DNA from: Nocardia rhizosphaerihabitans | GTDB taxonomy: Bacteria; Actinomycetota; Actinomycetes; Mycobacteriales; Mycobacteriaceae | Direction: 5' to 3' | Assembly: GCF_014646295.1 (NCBI RefSeq) | Contig: NZ_BMNE01000002.1 | Coordinates: 1,179,440 to 1,243,439, forward strand | Length of the DNA stretch: 64,000 bases | Shown here: piece by piece, positions 26,681 to 35,304 of the stretch | How positions within the stretch are numbered: position 1 is the stretch's first letter | How the letters are laid out: each line of letters starts with the position of its first letter | Translations under genes and position numbers: made by a program | The notes under the pieces: generated by a model | The model's database searches: none | The model's input: only the letters and a program-made list of their open reading frames with translations | What the model was told of the DNA's origin: nothing

Positions 26681-26716
26681 GGGACCGGAGTCCTCGAAGG
26701 AAGGACCGTCGGCCCT
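26681..26716. promoter_or_regulatory. Tandem DosR-box-like motifs upstream of hsp20
   Basis: GGGACCGGAGTCCTC at 26681-26695 is a near-ideal box with halves GGGAC and GTCC; a second, AGGACCGTCGGCCCT, is at 26702-26716, 21 bp (two helical turns) downstream. They lie 104 and 83 bases before the hsp20 start at 26785. Tandem boxes at this distance are usual for hspX of mycobacteria. Confidence 0.65.
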
Positions 26717-26784
26717 ACTGGTCGACGCGGCCGCCGCGTGGAATCGAAGTGTCATCAATTCGCACTCTGCGTTGGAGTCACATT

Positions 26785-27240
26785 ATGAGCATCCGTTCTC
26801 CCCGCCAGGCGTTACTGCCGACCTGGCCTGCCATGCCCGATTGGTCGGACCTGATGGCACGGCTGGAATCGAGGCCGCCGTGGTCGTCGCTCGAGGGTCA
26901 CATGATTCGAGTCGAGGAACATCTCGAGAAGGACCGGTACACGTTGCGGGCCGAGTTGCCGGGGGTGGACCCGGCCAAGGACGTCGATATCAGTGTCCGG
27001 GAAGGACAATTGACGATCAAAGCCGAGCGCACCGAGCGGAGGAAGGAGGGCACGCGCTCGGAATTCCACTACGGAAGTCTCTACCGGTCGCTTCCCCTTC
27101 CGGTCGGCGCGAAGGAAGACGACATCGACGCCACCTACACCGACGGCATCTTGACGGTGACCGTGCCGATGTCCGAGTCGGAGACACCGGAGAAGCACAT
27201 CGCGATCAAGAAGACCACGACCGGCAACGGACACAACTGA
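26785..27240 (+). CDS. Hsp20/alpha-crystallin small heat-shock protein (HspX-like)
   Basis: ATG 26785 after GGAGTCACATT gives 151 residues. The alpha-crystallin domain spans about residues 40-135: IRVEEHLEKDRYTLRAELPGV, DVDISVREGQLTIKAERTE, EFHYGSLYRSLPLPVGA and a terminal TYTDGILTVTVP. HspX (Rv2031c, 144 aa) is the hallmark DosR-regulated chaperone of hypoxic dormancy in M. tuberculosis, and the tandem boxes upstream fit that control. It prevents aggregation of unfolded proteins without ATP. The 268 bases after it hold no gene. Confidence 0.92.
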   Translation: MSIRSPRQALLPTWPAMPDWSDLMARLESRPPWSSLEGHMIRVEEHLEKDRYTLRAELPGVDPAKDVDISVREGQLTIKAERTERRKEGTRSEFHYGSLYRSLPLPVGAKEDDIDATYTDGILTVTVPMSESETPEKHIAIKKTTTGNGHN

Positions 27241-27508
27241 CCGCTCTGGAAACGAGACCGGCACAGACCCGCTGTTGCGACCGTACCCGTTCTCCCGGAG
27301 CCCGAACCTCGGTTCGGCTGGCCGGTAGCCACCGGGCAGCCGAACCGCAGTGGTGGGCAGACCTTTACCGGTCGACCGATCACGCAACCGGATCCGCCGG
27401 AACCCGAATGCCCCCGAAGCGATGACTACTGGACGGTCGATCGGGACTCCGCCCTGCGCATGCTTCGCACCGGTCCCGTGGACCGCGCCGGCAGCGGCTC
27501 GGTGTGGG

Positions 27509-28897
27509 TTATCGCGTGTCGTGGACCCCGCCGGATTCTCGGTAGGGATTCTTCGGTGTTTCGACGCCGAGCCGAAGCACGGTGTCGAAGCCCGCGGCGA
27601 GGCAGTCGGTCAGGCTCGCGAGATCGGTGACGGCGGCGGTGTCCGCGTTGATGCCGACACAGCAGCGTCCGGCGTGGGTGGTCAGCGTGATGTTGAACGA
27701 GGTGCCGAGGGTAGGGCTGAAGGCGTATACCCGATCGATCCGCGCACCGGCGAGGTACAGCGGCACCGGGGACCCCGGCACGTTCGAGGCGACGAAGTCG
27801 ACGTGCTCCAGCATATCGGCGATCAATCGGATCGGTACACGGTTGAGGACGGCCGCGACGGCGCCCGACAGCGGAACGGCGCGTTCGTGGCGTTGGGCGT
27901 CGACCGCGGTGTCGACGGCGCGCATCAGCTCGGCCGGATCGGTGATGTCGACCGGCACCACGAAGCGAGACAGACTGATTCGATTGCCGCCGAGCCGATC
28001 GGCCGGGGCGCGAAGACTGATCGGCATGGTCACCCGCAGCCGTTGCAGCGGTGCGTCGTGGCGGTCGTGGTAGCTGCGCAGCCCGAGGAGCACGGCGGTC
28101 AGGAACGCGTCGTTCATCGTGCAGTGCGCGGCGCTCGCCACGCGGTGCAGTGGTTCGGCGGGAATGTCGAAGACCGACAGCCTGCGACCGGTGCTGCGCT
28201 CGGTCATCACCGGTGACAGCGTCGTAGTGACCGGCCGGATCAGGCGAGCCAGCGAGGCTGCCAGCGCGGCGCCATCGCGTGCCGACCGAACGGGGTGGAA
28301 CAGACCACGGAACACGGCGCGCAGCGATCTACTGATCCGCAACCATGGTGTCGCGCCGCTGGACCGGTCGGCGGTCTTCGACGAGGAGTCGGAAGGGCGG
28401 CCGAAATCGGTTCCTGTGCGATCGCGGGCGCACATCTCGGTGAGAATCCGGACACCGCTGACGCCGTCGGTGAGGCTGTGATGCACCGTCAGCACCAGCG
28501 CGGACCCGTTACCGTCCACACCCTTCAGCAGTGTCGCTCGCCAGAGCGGCCGACCGAGATCGAACGCTGTCATCGCTTCCACAGCCGCGAATTCCAAGAC
28601 CGCGTGCAGGTCCGATGGATGTGCTGTGGCGCCGCGCCGCAGGTGCCAGGACAGCTCGAACTCCGGGTCGCGAACCCAGCGCGGGGGCGCGAGACCGAAC
28701 GGCGCCCCGACCAGCAGACTGCGGAATTCGGCCACCGCGTGAGTGCCGCGATCGATGGTGTCGACCAGGCGTTCCCATTCCGGTTCGCTGTCGAGCTTCA
28801 GCACGGCAACGATGGTGGGCCGCAGGATCGGGTTCTCCTGCAGCCGCCAAGTGAGCAGGTCGGTTTGGGAGAGGTGAGACTCGCTGGCTCCCGTCAT
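27509..28897 (-). CDS. WS/DGAT: wax ester synthase/diacylglycerol acyltransferase
   Basis: The start is ATG 28897 behind GGAGA; upstream in-frame codons are non-homologous. The 462-residue protein has the catalytic HHxxxDG motif in LTVHHSLTDGVSG and the C-terminal SNVPGSPVPLYLAGARIDRVYAFSP typical of WS/DGAT enzymes, which esterify acyl-CoA to diacylglycerol or fatty alcohols. Tgs1 (Rv3130c), the main triacylglycerol synthase of M. tuberculosis, is DosR-controlled. The gene follows a DUF2267 gene by 26 bases and shares its box-bearing promoter. The end lies 268 bp from hsp20 in convergent orientation. Confidence 0.92.
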   Translation of the reverse strand: MTGASESHLSQTDLLTWRLQENPILRPTIVAVLKLDSEPEWERLVDTIDRGTHAVAEFRSLLVGAPFGLAPPRWVRDPEFELSWHLRRGATAHPSDLHAVLEFAAVEAMTAFDLGRPLWRATLLKGVDGNGSALVLTVHHSLTDGVSGVRILTEMCARDRTGTDFGRPSDSSSKTADRSSGATPWLRISRSLRAVFRGLFHPVRSARDGAALAASLARLIRPVTTTLSPVMTERSTGRRLSVFDIPAEPLHRVASAAHCTMNDAFLTAVLLGLRSYHDRHDAPLQRLRVTMPISLRAPADRLGGNRISLSRFVVPVDITDPAELMRAVDTAVDAQRHERAVPLSGAVAAVLNRVPIRLIADMLEHVDFVASNVPGSPVPLYLAGARIDRVYAFSPTLGTSFNITLTTHAGRCCVGINADTAAVTDLASLTDCLAAGFDTVLRLGVETPKNPYRESGGVHDTR

Positions 28898-28923
28898 CGT
28901 CGTCTCCGGAACAGTCGTGTCTC

Positions 28924-29457
28924 TCAGTGCTGCCGCACACCGGGGACCAAGCCCTCGGCCAGCAGCATCCGATGCGCCTCTTGTGCGGCCGAACCCATGC
29001 GATTCGCGTCGCCGGTGTCGATCGGCAGGCTCGCGTCCATGCCCCCGCCGCAGAGGATGCCGGACAGGTGCGCCGGCAGCACCGCGAACACGCGGTTCAG
29101 CTGGCCGGGGGAGAATCGGTCGGACGGCATCGCCGTGATCGCCCCCGCGACTCGGCCGACCTCGTCCTTGCGGATTCCCGCTGCCCTGGCGAACTGCTCG
29201 ACGAACTCGCCGAGACCACGGTGCACGGGTACGTGGCTGGGTACCCATCCCTCGTAGTAGACACCGCGAGGCAATTCGGGGAGCCGCGCGGCGAGATGAG
29301 CGGAGTTGGCCATGCCGATTCGGTCACGGACGACGTGCGACCACGCCCGCAGCGCGCGGTGGGCGATGGCCAGGCCGTCGGTCTCGAGACCGACGGCAAC
29401 GGCGCGCAGCCACTCGTGCGCGCCATGTACGGCAGCGGCGAACAGATCGTGTGGCAT
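28924..29457 (-). CDS. DUF2267-family protein
   Basis: The start is ATG 29457 behind GGAGG. The 177-residue product has AHRALRAWSHVVRDRIGMANSAHLAARLPELPRGVYYEGW, the DUF2267 signature (a DnaK-like helical repeat seen in actinobacterial and proteobacterial stress loci), and a second helical half (GIRKDEVGRVAGAITAMPSDRFSPGQLNRVF). It leads the operon with the WS/DGAT gene and is preceded by two DosR-box-like motifs, so it is probably a hypoxia-induced protein. Molecular function unknown. Confidence 0.82.
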   Translation of the reverse strand: MPHDLFAAAVHGAHEWLRAVAVGLETDGLAIAHRALRAWSHVVRDRIGMANSAHLAARLPELPRGVYYEGWVPSHVPVHRGLGEFVEQFARAAGIRKDEVGRVAGAITAMPSDRFSPGQLNRVFAVLPAHLSGILCGGGMDASLPIDTGDANRMGSAAQEAHRMLLAEGLVPGVRQH

Positions 29458-29533
29458 GGAGGCCTCCTCCCGACGTTTCACCCGGTGTGTCGCCGGTACC
29501 GTTAAGCCTGCCCCGATGCCCCCTCGATCCCAA

Positions 29534-29570
29534 GGGCCCAAGGTTTCCGGACGATGGGTCGATGGTCCCG
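29534..29570. promoter_or_regulatory. DosR-box-like motifs upstream of the DUF2267/WS-DGAT operon
   Basis: GGGTCGATGGTCCCG at 29556-29570 matches both halves of the DosR palindrome (GGGTC/GTCCC) and lies 99 bases upstream of the DUF2267 start. A weaker GGGCCCAAGGTTTCC at 29534-29548 is 22 bp away, two helical turns. Confidence 0.6.
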
Positions 29571-29667
29571 TCCGAAGCGACACACCGGCGCGCCGGAGAC
29601 GACCCGGCGAGCGAGTCTCTTCTTCAGACCACAATGCCGACCGGATGTCCTTCGCCGTCGCACGGCG

Positions 29668-30648
29668 TCATTTCGTCGGTCGAGACCGCAGGCTCCGCCG
29701 GGTATGAACCGCAGTCCTGAGCTCGTCGACGATGTCCTGCTCGAATACCCGGGTTCCGGGCAGCATGACGGTGGCTGCCGCTGCGGCGACACCGTACTCG
29801 CAGGCGCGCAGACATGAGTCGCCGGCTGCCAATCGGGAGGTCAGCGCCGCGACCAGACTGTCGCCGGCGCACGCGTCGCTTCGTGCGGGGTTCGACAACG
29901 GCGGTGCGGATATCTCGTGGTCGAACTCCCGATCGGAATACACCGCTCCGAGCGCACCGACGGTGGTGACCACGTTGTCGGTCGCTCCCGTCTCGAGGAC
30001 ACATTGGTTGGCGGCGCGGGCGTCGGAGAAGCTCTCGATCGCTCGACCAATCAGCGCGCCCGCCTCTTTTCGATCGAGGCGAATCAGGAAAGCCTTTTCC
30101 TGCAACGCTTTTCGCAACTGTGCTCCGGCGATATCGAGTACGGTCGTGATCCCGTCGGCGTTGGCCGAGCGAAGGATGTCAGCGGAGAAGTCATCGCGTA
30201 GCCCCGGGGTGGCGCCGCCGGTCAGTACAAGATAGGGAAAGTCGCGGGCCGCGGACACGATCGCCTCCATACATCGCGCTTCTTCGGCCTCGGAGAGGCG
30301 GGGTCCCGGCGGCACCACGTGGTAACTGTGCCCAGACCATTCCTCGCCGATCACAACGGCTTCCCGGGTTTCGGCCCCGATGTCGATGCCGCGGTGGAGC
30401 AAGCCCTCCTCGTCGAGCAACCGGCTCAGTCTGCGGCCGACCTCGCGCCCCGAGGTGTGCAGCGCCACCGTCGGAACTCCGAGCCGGGCGAGGCATCGTG
30501 CCACGTTGATCCCGCCGCCACCGCCCTGCACCGAGCTCAGTTGTGCGCGGTTCTTGCCCCCGCTGATCAACCGCCGGACGTCGAATGTGAGATCGACGGT
30601 CGGATTGAGAGTGACAGTGAGAATTCGAGGCTGTTCAGCGGCAGACAC
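29668..30648 (-). CDS. pfkB: PfkB-family sugar kinase (1-phosphofructokinase-like)
   Basis: GTG 30648 behind GAAGGGA gives MSAAEQPRILTVTLNPTVDLTFDV; an ATG 12 codons upstream is the alternative. The ribokinase-fold signature GGGGGINVARCLARLGVPTVALHTSG is followed by ATP-binding VLTGGATPGL. The C-terminal signature reads ARSDACAGDSLVAAL: the catalytic AGD is present, although the first Gly of GAGD is Cys. M. tuberculosis pfkB (Rv2029c) belongs to the DosR regulon together with hspX, acg and Rv2030c, all of which have counterparts nearby. It phosphorylates fructose-6-phosphate or a related sugar phosphate. No good DosR box was found directly upstream. Confidence 0.88.
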   Translation of the reverse strand: MSAAEQPRILTVTLNPTVDLTFDVRRLISGGKNRAQLSSVQGGGGGINVARCLARLGVPTVALHTSGREVGRRLSRLLDEEGLLHRGIDIGAETREAVVIGEEWSGHSYHVVPPGPRLSEAEEARCMEAIVSAARDFPYLVLTGGATPGLRDDFSADILRSANADGITTVLDIAGAQLRKALQEKAFLIRLDRKEAGALIGRAIESFSDARAANQCVLETGATDNVVTTVGALGAVYSDREFDHEISAPPLSNPARSDACAGDSLVAALTSRLAAGDSCLRACEYGVAAAAATVMLPGTRVFEQDIVDELRTAVHTRRSLRSRPTK

Positions 30649-30780
30649 GGCTGGTCCCTTCGATTCGAATGCGGATGGGAACACGGCCGGTCGACCGCGG
30701 AGCCTCGGCCGCGGCGGCTTCGCCGAGCCCGGTGTGCGTCTCGTGGACCTGTACTCGCGCGGTGGACATGGCAGATGCCT

Positions 30781-32190
30781 TCAAGCCGTCGTGTGTCGCG
30801 ACCGGGCGGAACCGATGGCACGGACGACAGCAAACTGCGATCGTTGTGATGCCTGCCGGTCGCGGGCGTGGGCCAGCAGCACCGCGATCTCGGTCGTGAT
30901 GCCCGACGAGATCGTCTCGATGTCAGGGGTCGTGTCGTAGTCGCCGGTGACGCCGAAGGTCAACTGGTCGAGATAGCTGAGAATCGCGATCGTCGTGCGT
31001 ACCCGCATAGCGATCGGAATGCACGGCCACAACTCGATGACCTTTCGCCCGCCGAGCGTCAGGCGGTGCCGTGGGCCAGGGATATTGGTCGCCAGAGCTA
31101 CCACGCCGCGCTGGGGGAACGACACCGCCAGGCGGAACACCTCCGCCACCAGCCCGAACGGCAGCCGCCGGGACAGCGATAGCAGCGACTTCTCGGCGTC
31201 GGTCTCACCTCGCGATCGGTGCCTACGGATCTGCTCGTGGACGGCGATCAGGCGCTCCACGGGATGATCGACCTCGATCGGCAGATGAGCGATGACCGCG
31301 GAGACACGGTTGTCGAGTACCTGTTTCGCCTCCGTCGTTCGGGTGGAAACCGGCACCATGACGCGCAGTTCGGTGGGGATCGGCTGTTCGCCGCGGCTGA
31401 GCAGCAATCGACGGTAGGCGGCGGCGATCGCCGCGACGGCCACACCGTTGACCGTGACATCGAACGTCGCGGCAATTTCTCGTACTTCCGGCAGGATGGT
31501 CCGCGCCACCGCGTAGCGACGCTGGCGCCCGATGGGGCCGTTGAGCGAGGACTCGCTCGTCGGCGCGATCGCCGCGAACAACACCGGCGCCAGCGTGCGC
31601 ACTGTTCCCAGAGCGAAACGCGGGATGCTCACGGGTGCCTGAATCGCTTTCCTCGCCAGTTGCAGAAATCCGGTGCGTGAACGTCTCCTGTCCGGCCTAC
31701 GGCGTCCGCCTGCTTCGATCGCGGCGGGGTCGCAGAAGCTCTCGAACAGCGTGATCTCGGAGATGCCGTCGACCATGGTGTGATGAGCCTTCAACACCAG
31801 CACCCAGCGGTCCTCGGTGAACTGGTCGACGACCACCACCTCCCATAGTGGGTGATCACGATCCAGCCGCTCGGTCAACTCGGTCGCGATGAGCTCCTTC
31901 AGTTCCCTCTCACCGCCCGGGGCCGGTAACGCGGTCCACCGAACGTGATGGGCCAGATCGAAATTCGGGTCGTCTTCCCACACCGGAGCTTTCAGGTCCA
32001 GCCGCGTGCGCCGGACCCGCTGCCGCAGCCGGGAGTGCCGCTCCAGCCCACGATCCAGCCAGCCTCGCAGCTCATCTCTGGCCGGAGGCGGTCCCTCGAC
32101 GATCGCCACGGTTCCGATACCGAGGCTGACCCGGCGGTCGGTGTCTTCCATTTCCATGAAGCCCGTGTCCAGCGGGCCCAATTCCGTCAT
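30781..32190 (-). CDS. Second WS/DGAT acyltransferase
   Basis: The 469-residue protein starts at ATG 32190 with MTELGPLDTGFMEMEDTDRR, the typical N-terminus of WS/DGATs (D-x-x-F-L-x-x-E). The catalytic motif is KAHHTMVDGISEI; the C-terminal ALATNIPGPRHRLTLGGRKVIELWPC is conserved. It is longer than the first copy but only loosely similar, so the two are separate paralogues rather than a recent duplication. It is placed between pfkB and the gene-poor 32.2-33.1 kb segment. Expected product: storage triacylglycerol or wax ester under dormancy. Confidence 0.92.
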   Translation of the reverse strand: MTELGPLDTGFMEMEDTDRRVSLGIGTVAIVEGPPPARDELRGWLDRGLERHSRLRQRVRRTRLDLKAPVWEDDPNFDLAHHVRWTALPAPGGERELKELIATELTERLDRDHPLWEVVVVDQFTEDRWVLVLKAHHTMVDGISEITLFESFCDPAAIEAGGRRRPDRRRSRTGFLQLARKAIQAPVSIPRFALGTVRTLAPVLFAAIAPTSESSLNGPIGRQRRYAVARTILPEVREIAATFDVTVNGVAVAAIAAAYRRLLLSRGEQPIPTELRVMVPVSTRTTEAKQVLDNRVSAVIAHLPIEVDHPVERLIAVHEQIRRHRSRGETDAEKSLLSLSRRLPFGLVAEVFRLAVSFPQRGVVALATNIPGPRHRLTLGGRKVIELWPCIPIAMRVRTTIAILSYLDQLTFGVTGDYDTTPDIETISSGITTEIAVLLAHARDRQASQRSQFAVVRAIGSARSRHTTA

Positions 32191-32810
32191 CGCGAACCTG
32201 TCCCGGCAACGGCTGCAAGCCGCTGCCTATAGCTGGTAATGCCACTGCTACAGAAAGAATCGTCGCGCGAACCGCCCTGTGCGAGTGAGATGCCAAGGTC
32301 ACCGGCACGAGTGACGTTCGGCCCACACAGCCGATCCGCGCTTCGCTTCTGCAACGCCGTTCTTCGCGGGTGAACCTATTCTCGAGGTGACAGCTCCGAT
32401 CGCCCAGGAACTGGTCGAGACCTACCTGCTCAATCAGGTGAGCGTGCAGACAACCCTCGCTACCAAGGCTGCGCCCTACCTCGACAGCGCCGCCCGCTGC
32501 TCGAACCGGTCATGCGCGCGGGCCGCCGCGCGCCGTTCGGCGGGAAAGGTCGAAGACCGCTCGGGGGCCGCGGCCGCCACGACGTAGGGCGCTCGAACCG
32601 CATCCGCAATCGCGGGGCCGGGTCACCGTCCCGAGGTCGAAGTCCTGTGGGATACGTCTCCGGAGTGACGCCGGATACCTCAACGGCTACCAGGGTCCGA
32701 AGGGTCGACGGCTTGTGTTCGGCGGGGCCGTCCCATTCGCTCGCCGCCGTGACCGTGCCGCGGCAGGTGGTGAATCCGATGATGCGGCAGCTGTTCGGTT
32801 TCCAGGGTGG
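32191..32810. other. Gene-poor segment with no recognisable intact gene
   Basis: Open frames here are short and not convincing. A 66-codon frame from 32387 begins MTAPIAQELVETYLLNQVSV, but lacks a ribosome-binding site and decays into Arg/Ser-rich sequence after 30 codons, so it could be another remnant. A motif GGGTCACCGTCCCG at about 32625 resembles a DosR box with one base missing from the spacer. Next to it starts an esterase remnant. Confidence 0.4.
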
Positions 32811-32963
32811 ATGTGGCGCAACACGGTGGTGCGGGAATTCGCCTACCGACTGCGTAGGCACAACGACGGACAGTGCTGCGCGGGTAGACCGCTCACCGGG
32901 TTCTACGGCCTCGACCTATACAGCATGCACCCGCTCCATGAGGCGTGTGATCTCCTACTGGAG
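32811..32963 (+). pseudogene. Fragment of an erythromycin-esterase-type protein (Rv2030c-like)
   Basis: About 50 codons read MWRNTVVREFAYRLRRHNDG, then GFYGLDLYSMHPLHEACDLLLETL. The GFYGLDLYS motif with preceding R-N-x-x-V-R-E-F is specific to the erythromycin esterase family. Neither the N-terminal region nor the catalytic His region downstream is present. In M. tuberculosis the DosR-regulated Rv2030c carries a phosphoribosyltransferase plus an erythromycin-esterase domain and sits between hspX and pfkB, so this is likely the remains of its counterpart. Confidence 0.6.
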
Positions 32964-33107
32964 ACGCTCGGCGCGGACCGTCCCCGCGGTCGATCGTGGC
33001 CAGAGGACCCGATATTCGGTGACCTTCGGCCGTCACATATGGCGTCCGCTCGCACGATGCTGGATCAGAAGGAATCGGGCGCAGCCAGCCGAAAGGTTTC
33101 GATCGTC

Positions 33108-33468
33108 ATGGCCGAACTCACGGGCAGAAGCGCCGTCGTCACCGGCGGCGCGCGCGGTATCGGCGCCGCTGTCGTAGCCGCCCTGGCGAAGGAGCGCCTC
33201 TCGGTCGTCGCCGGCGATCTGGTCGAGTCGCAGGGCAACGCGCTGGCCGAATCGCTGGGCCCGAAGGTGATCTTCCGCCGCCCGCGAGCTGGGACGCGCG
33301 AACATTCGCGGGTGTTCGATACATCCCGGCCCGATCCGCACGCCGATGACCGCGGCGATGGACGAATCCGTCGTCGCCAACCAGCCGCTGGATCGCTTCG
33401 GCCAGCCGGAGGAGGTCGCCGCGATGGTGCGCTTCCTGGTCTCCGAGGCCACCTACTCTGAGAGGCAA
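33108..33468 (+). pseudogene. Short-chain dehydrogenase/reductase with internal deletion and frameshift
   Basis: From ATG 33108 the frame gives MAELTGRSAVVTGGARGIGA, then AVVAALAKERLSVVAGDLVE, an intact SDR Rossmann start (TGGARGIG), until about 33290. The sequence then resumes in another frame with SIHPGPIRTPMTAAMDES and DRFGQPEEVAAMVRFLVSEATYS, the SDR C-terminal part. The central region with NAG and the YxxxK active site, about 110 residues, is missing. The nitroreductase gene starts just where the SDR would end, so the deletion did not affect it. Confidence 0.75.
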
Positions 33469-33471
33469 GCG

Positions 33472-34461
33472 ATGACGAGAACACACCCTGATCAGGAGAC
33501 TCTTCGGTCCGCGTTGGCTTTGGCATCGCGGGCGCCATCGGTGCACAACACCCAGCCGTGGCTGTGGCGAGTCGGGCACGAGACCCTGCACCTGTACGCC
33601 GACGAAAGCCGCAGGCTGCCACACACGGACCCGGATGGACGCGACCTGCTGCTGAGTTGCGGTGCGGCATTGGACCATCTGCGAGTCGCGGCCCGTGCCG
33701 AGGGGTGGGAGGCGACGATCCATCGGCTGCCGAATCCGGCAACGCCCGAGCATCTCGCCTCGGTGGAATTCCGGCCAACCACTTGCAGCTCCGAGGATAT
33801 CGAGTTGGCGCGCGCCATCAGCAGGCGAAGCACCGACCGCCGCCGTTTCAGCTCCTGGGAGGTGCCCGCCGCGCATCTCGAGGCAGTCATCGCCGCCGGC
33901 GCATCGACCGGAGTGCTCGTGCGCGACGTCGATGCCGAACCGGCGCGGACCGAATTGCTGCGCGCATTCGAACGGGCCGCATCGCAACACGCCCACGACG
34001 ACTCCTACGGTGCCGAACTCGCCCAGTGGAGCGGCACGCACGCGGCACCGCAAGGTGTGCCGGCGCGCAATGCGGTGGTGACCGGGTCGGATCCGACGGC
34101 GCGTCGGTTCCCGCATCCGGGATTGCCACAGGCTGTGGTGCGCGATATCGACGCCGATGACCGGATGCTGCTGCTGAGCACGAGCAGCGACGACCGGTTG
34201 TCGCGGTTGCGGGCCGGCGAGGCCACGAGCGCGGTGCTGCTGACCGCCACGAGACTGGGGCTGGCGACGTGCCCGCTGACCGAGCCCATGGAACTGACCG
34301 ACACCAGGAGGCGCATTCGTACCAACATCCTCGACGACACCGGGTTCCCGCAGATCATCATCCGGGTCGGATGGGCGGTGCCGAGTGCTGAGCCGGTGCC
34401 GGTCACTCCGCGCCGCCCGCTCGACGAGGTGGTGGGTCCACTGGATTCCTCGGGTTCGTGA
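33472..34461 (+). CDS. Acg-type nitroreductase-fold protein
   Basis: ATG 33472 follows AGAGG. The 329-residue protein starts MTRTHPDQETLRSALALASR and APSVHNTQPWLWRVG, the diagnostic N-terminus of the Acg family (Rv2032, Rv3131, Rv3127), all members of the DosR regulon. Later motifs include RRSTDRRRF and LSRLRAGEATSAVLLTATRLGLATCPLTEPMEL. Acg proteins have two nitroreductase-like halves and sequester flavin rather than reducing nitro compounds. Its neighbourhood with hsp20, pfkB and a USP remnant mirrors Rv2028c-Rv2032. Its promoter would have to lie in or before the SDR remnant. Confidence 0.9.
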   Translation: MTRTHPDQETLRSALALASRAPSVHNTQPWLWRVGHETLHLYADESRRLPHTDPDGRDLLLSCGAALDHLRVAARAEGWEATIHRLPNPATPEHLASVEFRPTTCSSEDIELARAISRRSTDRRRFSSWEVPAAHLEAVIAAGASTGVLVRDVDAEPARTELLRAFERAASQHAHDDSYGAELAQWSGTHAAPQGVPARNAVVTGSDPTARRFPHPGLPQAVVRDIDADDRMLLLSTSSDDRLSRLRAGEATSAVLLTATRLGLATCPLTEPMELTDTRRRIRTNILDDTGFPQIIIRVGWAVPSAEPVPVTPRRPLDEVVGPLDSSGS

Positions 34462-34571
34462 CGGGAATGCCTCGGGGGAGTAGCCCGCACCGTCGTGCTC
34501 GGATGCGGCGACTGACCCGGCCGATCGGTACGGACATCGAATGGCGGAACCCTGGGACCGAGGAGAACACG

Positions 34572-34932
34572 ATGGCCGACAGCTCGACCGCACGCACCGG
34601 ACCTACCGATCAGCCGATCCTCGTCGCCGTCGACGGTTCGGCTATTTCCAGGCCTGATCGACAGGTCCCGAAGGCTCGGGACTCTGGTCGTCGGCAGCCG
34701 CGGGCTCGGCGCGATCCGGCGCGAGTTGCTCGGCTCGGTGAGCACGGCGGTGACCAGGCACGCTTACTGCCCGGTCGCGATCGTTCACTCGACTTCGGCC
34801 ACCGACGCTGTTTCCTCGGAAAAGCCGGTCCTGGTCGGGGTGGATGGCACATCCCGTGATCAGCCGGCTCATAACTCACCATCCGGGCCGGAAGCCGCGC
34901 CGCCACGACGCCGAGTGTTGGCGCCATGTTGA
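34572..34932 (+). pseudogene. Universal stress protein (two-domain Usp) remnant
   Basis: ATG 34572 gives MADSSTARTGPTDQPILVAVDGSA, the start of a Usp domain. The frame then breaks; in another frame the end of domain 1 is seen (RRLGTLVVGSRGLGAIRREL, then LGSVSTAVTRHAYCPVAIVHS with the GxxG-S-x-S ATP-loop pattern) and the beginning of domain 2 (PVLVGVDGTS), followed by junk. About 100 central residues are deleted. Tandem-Usp proteins such as Rv2623 and Rv2028c belong to the DosR regulon. The 3' end runs into an IS5 fragment, which may have caused the truncation. Confidence 0.75.
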
Positions 34933-35223
34933 TGCACCCGCACGATCGTCGACTCGACCGAGACCACCCAATCCAAGTTCCGGTCGCGTCCGCTGACGTG
35001 GCCGCTTCCATACCGTCTGCCACTGACCGAACTCTTCTGGCAGGTCCCGCCACGGCATACCGGTCCGCAACCGGAACAACATCCCCTCCACCGCCAGGCG
35101 TTTGTTGCAGAAGTTACGGCCCACCCGGCCATCGGATTTCGGTAACAGCAGTTCGAGCAGTTCCCACTGGCTGTCCGTCAGAACCTGATGCCGATCACCG
35201 ACGGTCGCCGCCACGGCGAACAT
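34868..35223 (-). mobile_element. IS5-family transposase fragment
   Basis: On the minus strand from ATG 35223: LTDSQWELLELLLPKSDGRV and LRTGMPWRDLPEEFGQWQTVWKR, the N-terminal domain (DUF4096) of IS5-family transposases. A frameshift/deletion follows and the other frame continues with DRNLDWVVSVESTIVRVHQHGANT, where the first catalytic Asp of the DDE triad (normally V-D-S/T) has become Glu. The remainder of the transposase and the inverted repeats are missing. It is immobile by itself. Confidence 0.8.
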
Positions 35224-35269
35224 GATGCCCGACCCGACGACCTATCGGAGGAGAACCGGACACTCGATT

Positions 35270-35284
35270 GGGAGACATGGCCTA
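35270..35284. promoter_or_regulatory. Weak DosR-box-like motif before the HAD/OtsB/GH65 gene
   Basis: GGGAGACATGGCCTA at 35270-35284 keeps GGGA and G-N-CC at the right spacing but has G for the conserved C. It lies 21 bases before the earliest start and 96 before the third candidate start (GTG 35380), which would suit a later start better. Confidence 0.3.
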
Positions 35285-35304
35285 GGTCCCGGATCGCATA
35301 GCAG

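Noticed and set aside
30640..30690. DosR box directly upstream of pfkB (GGGACCAGCC, GGGAACACGGCCG)
   Set aside because: Only one half-site is preserved in each case; pfkB may be served by another promoter.
32620..32640. DosR box at GGGTCACCGTCCCG
   Set aside because: Half-sites fit but the spacer is three bases instead of four, and no intact gene follows closely.
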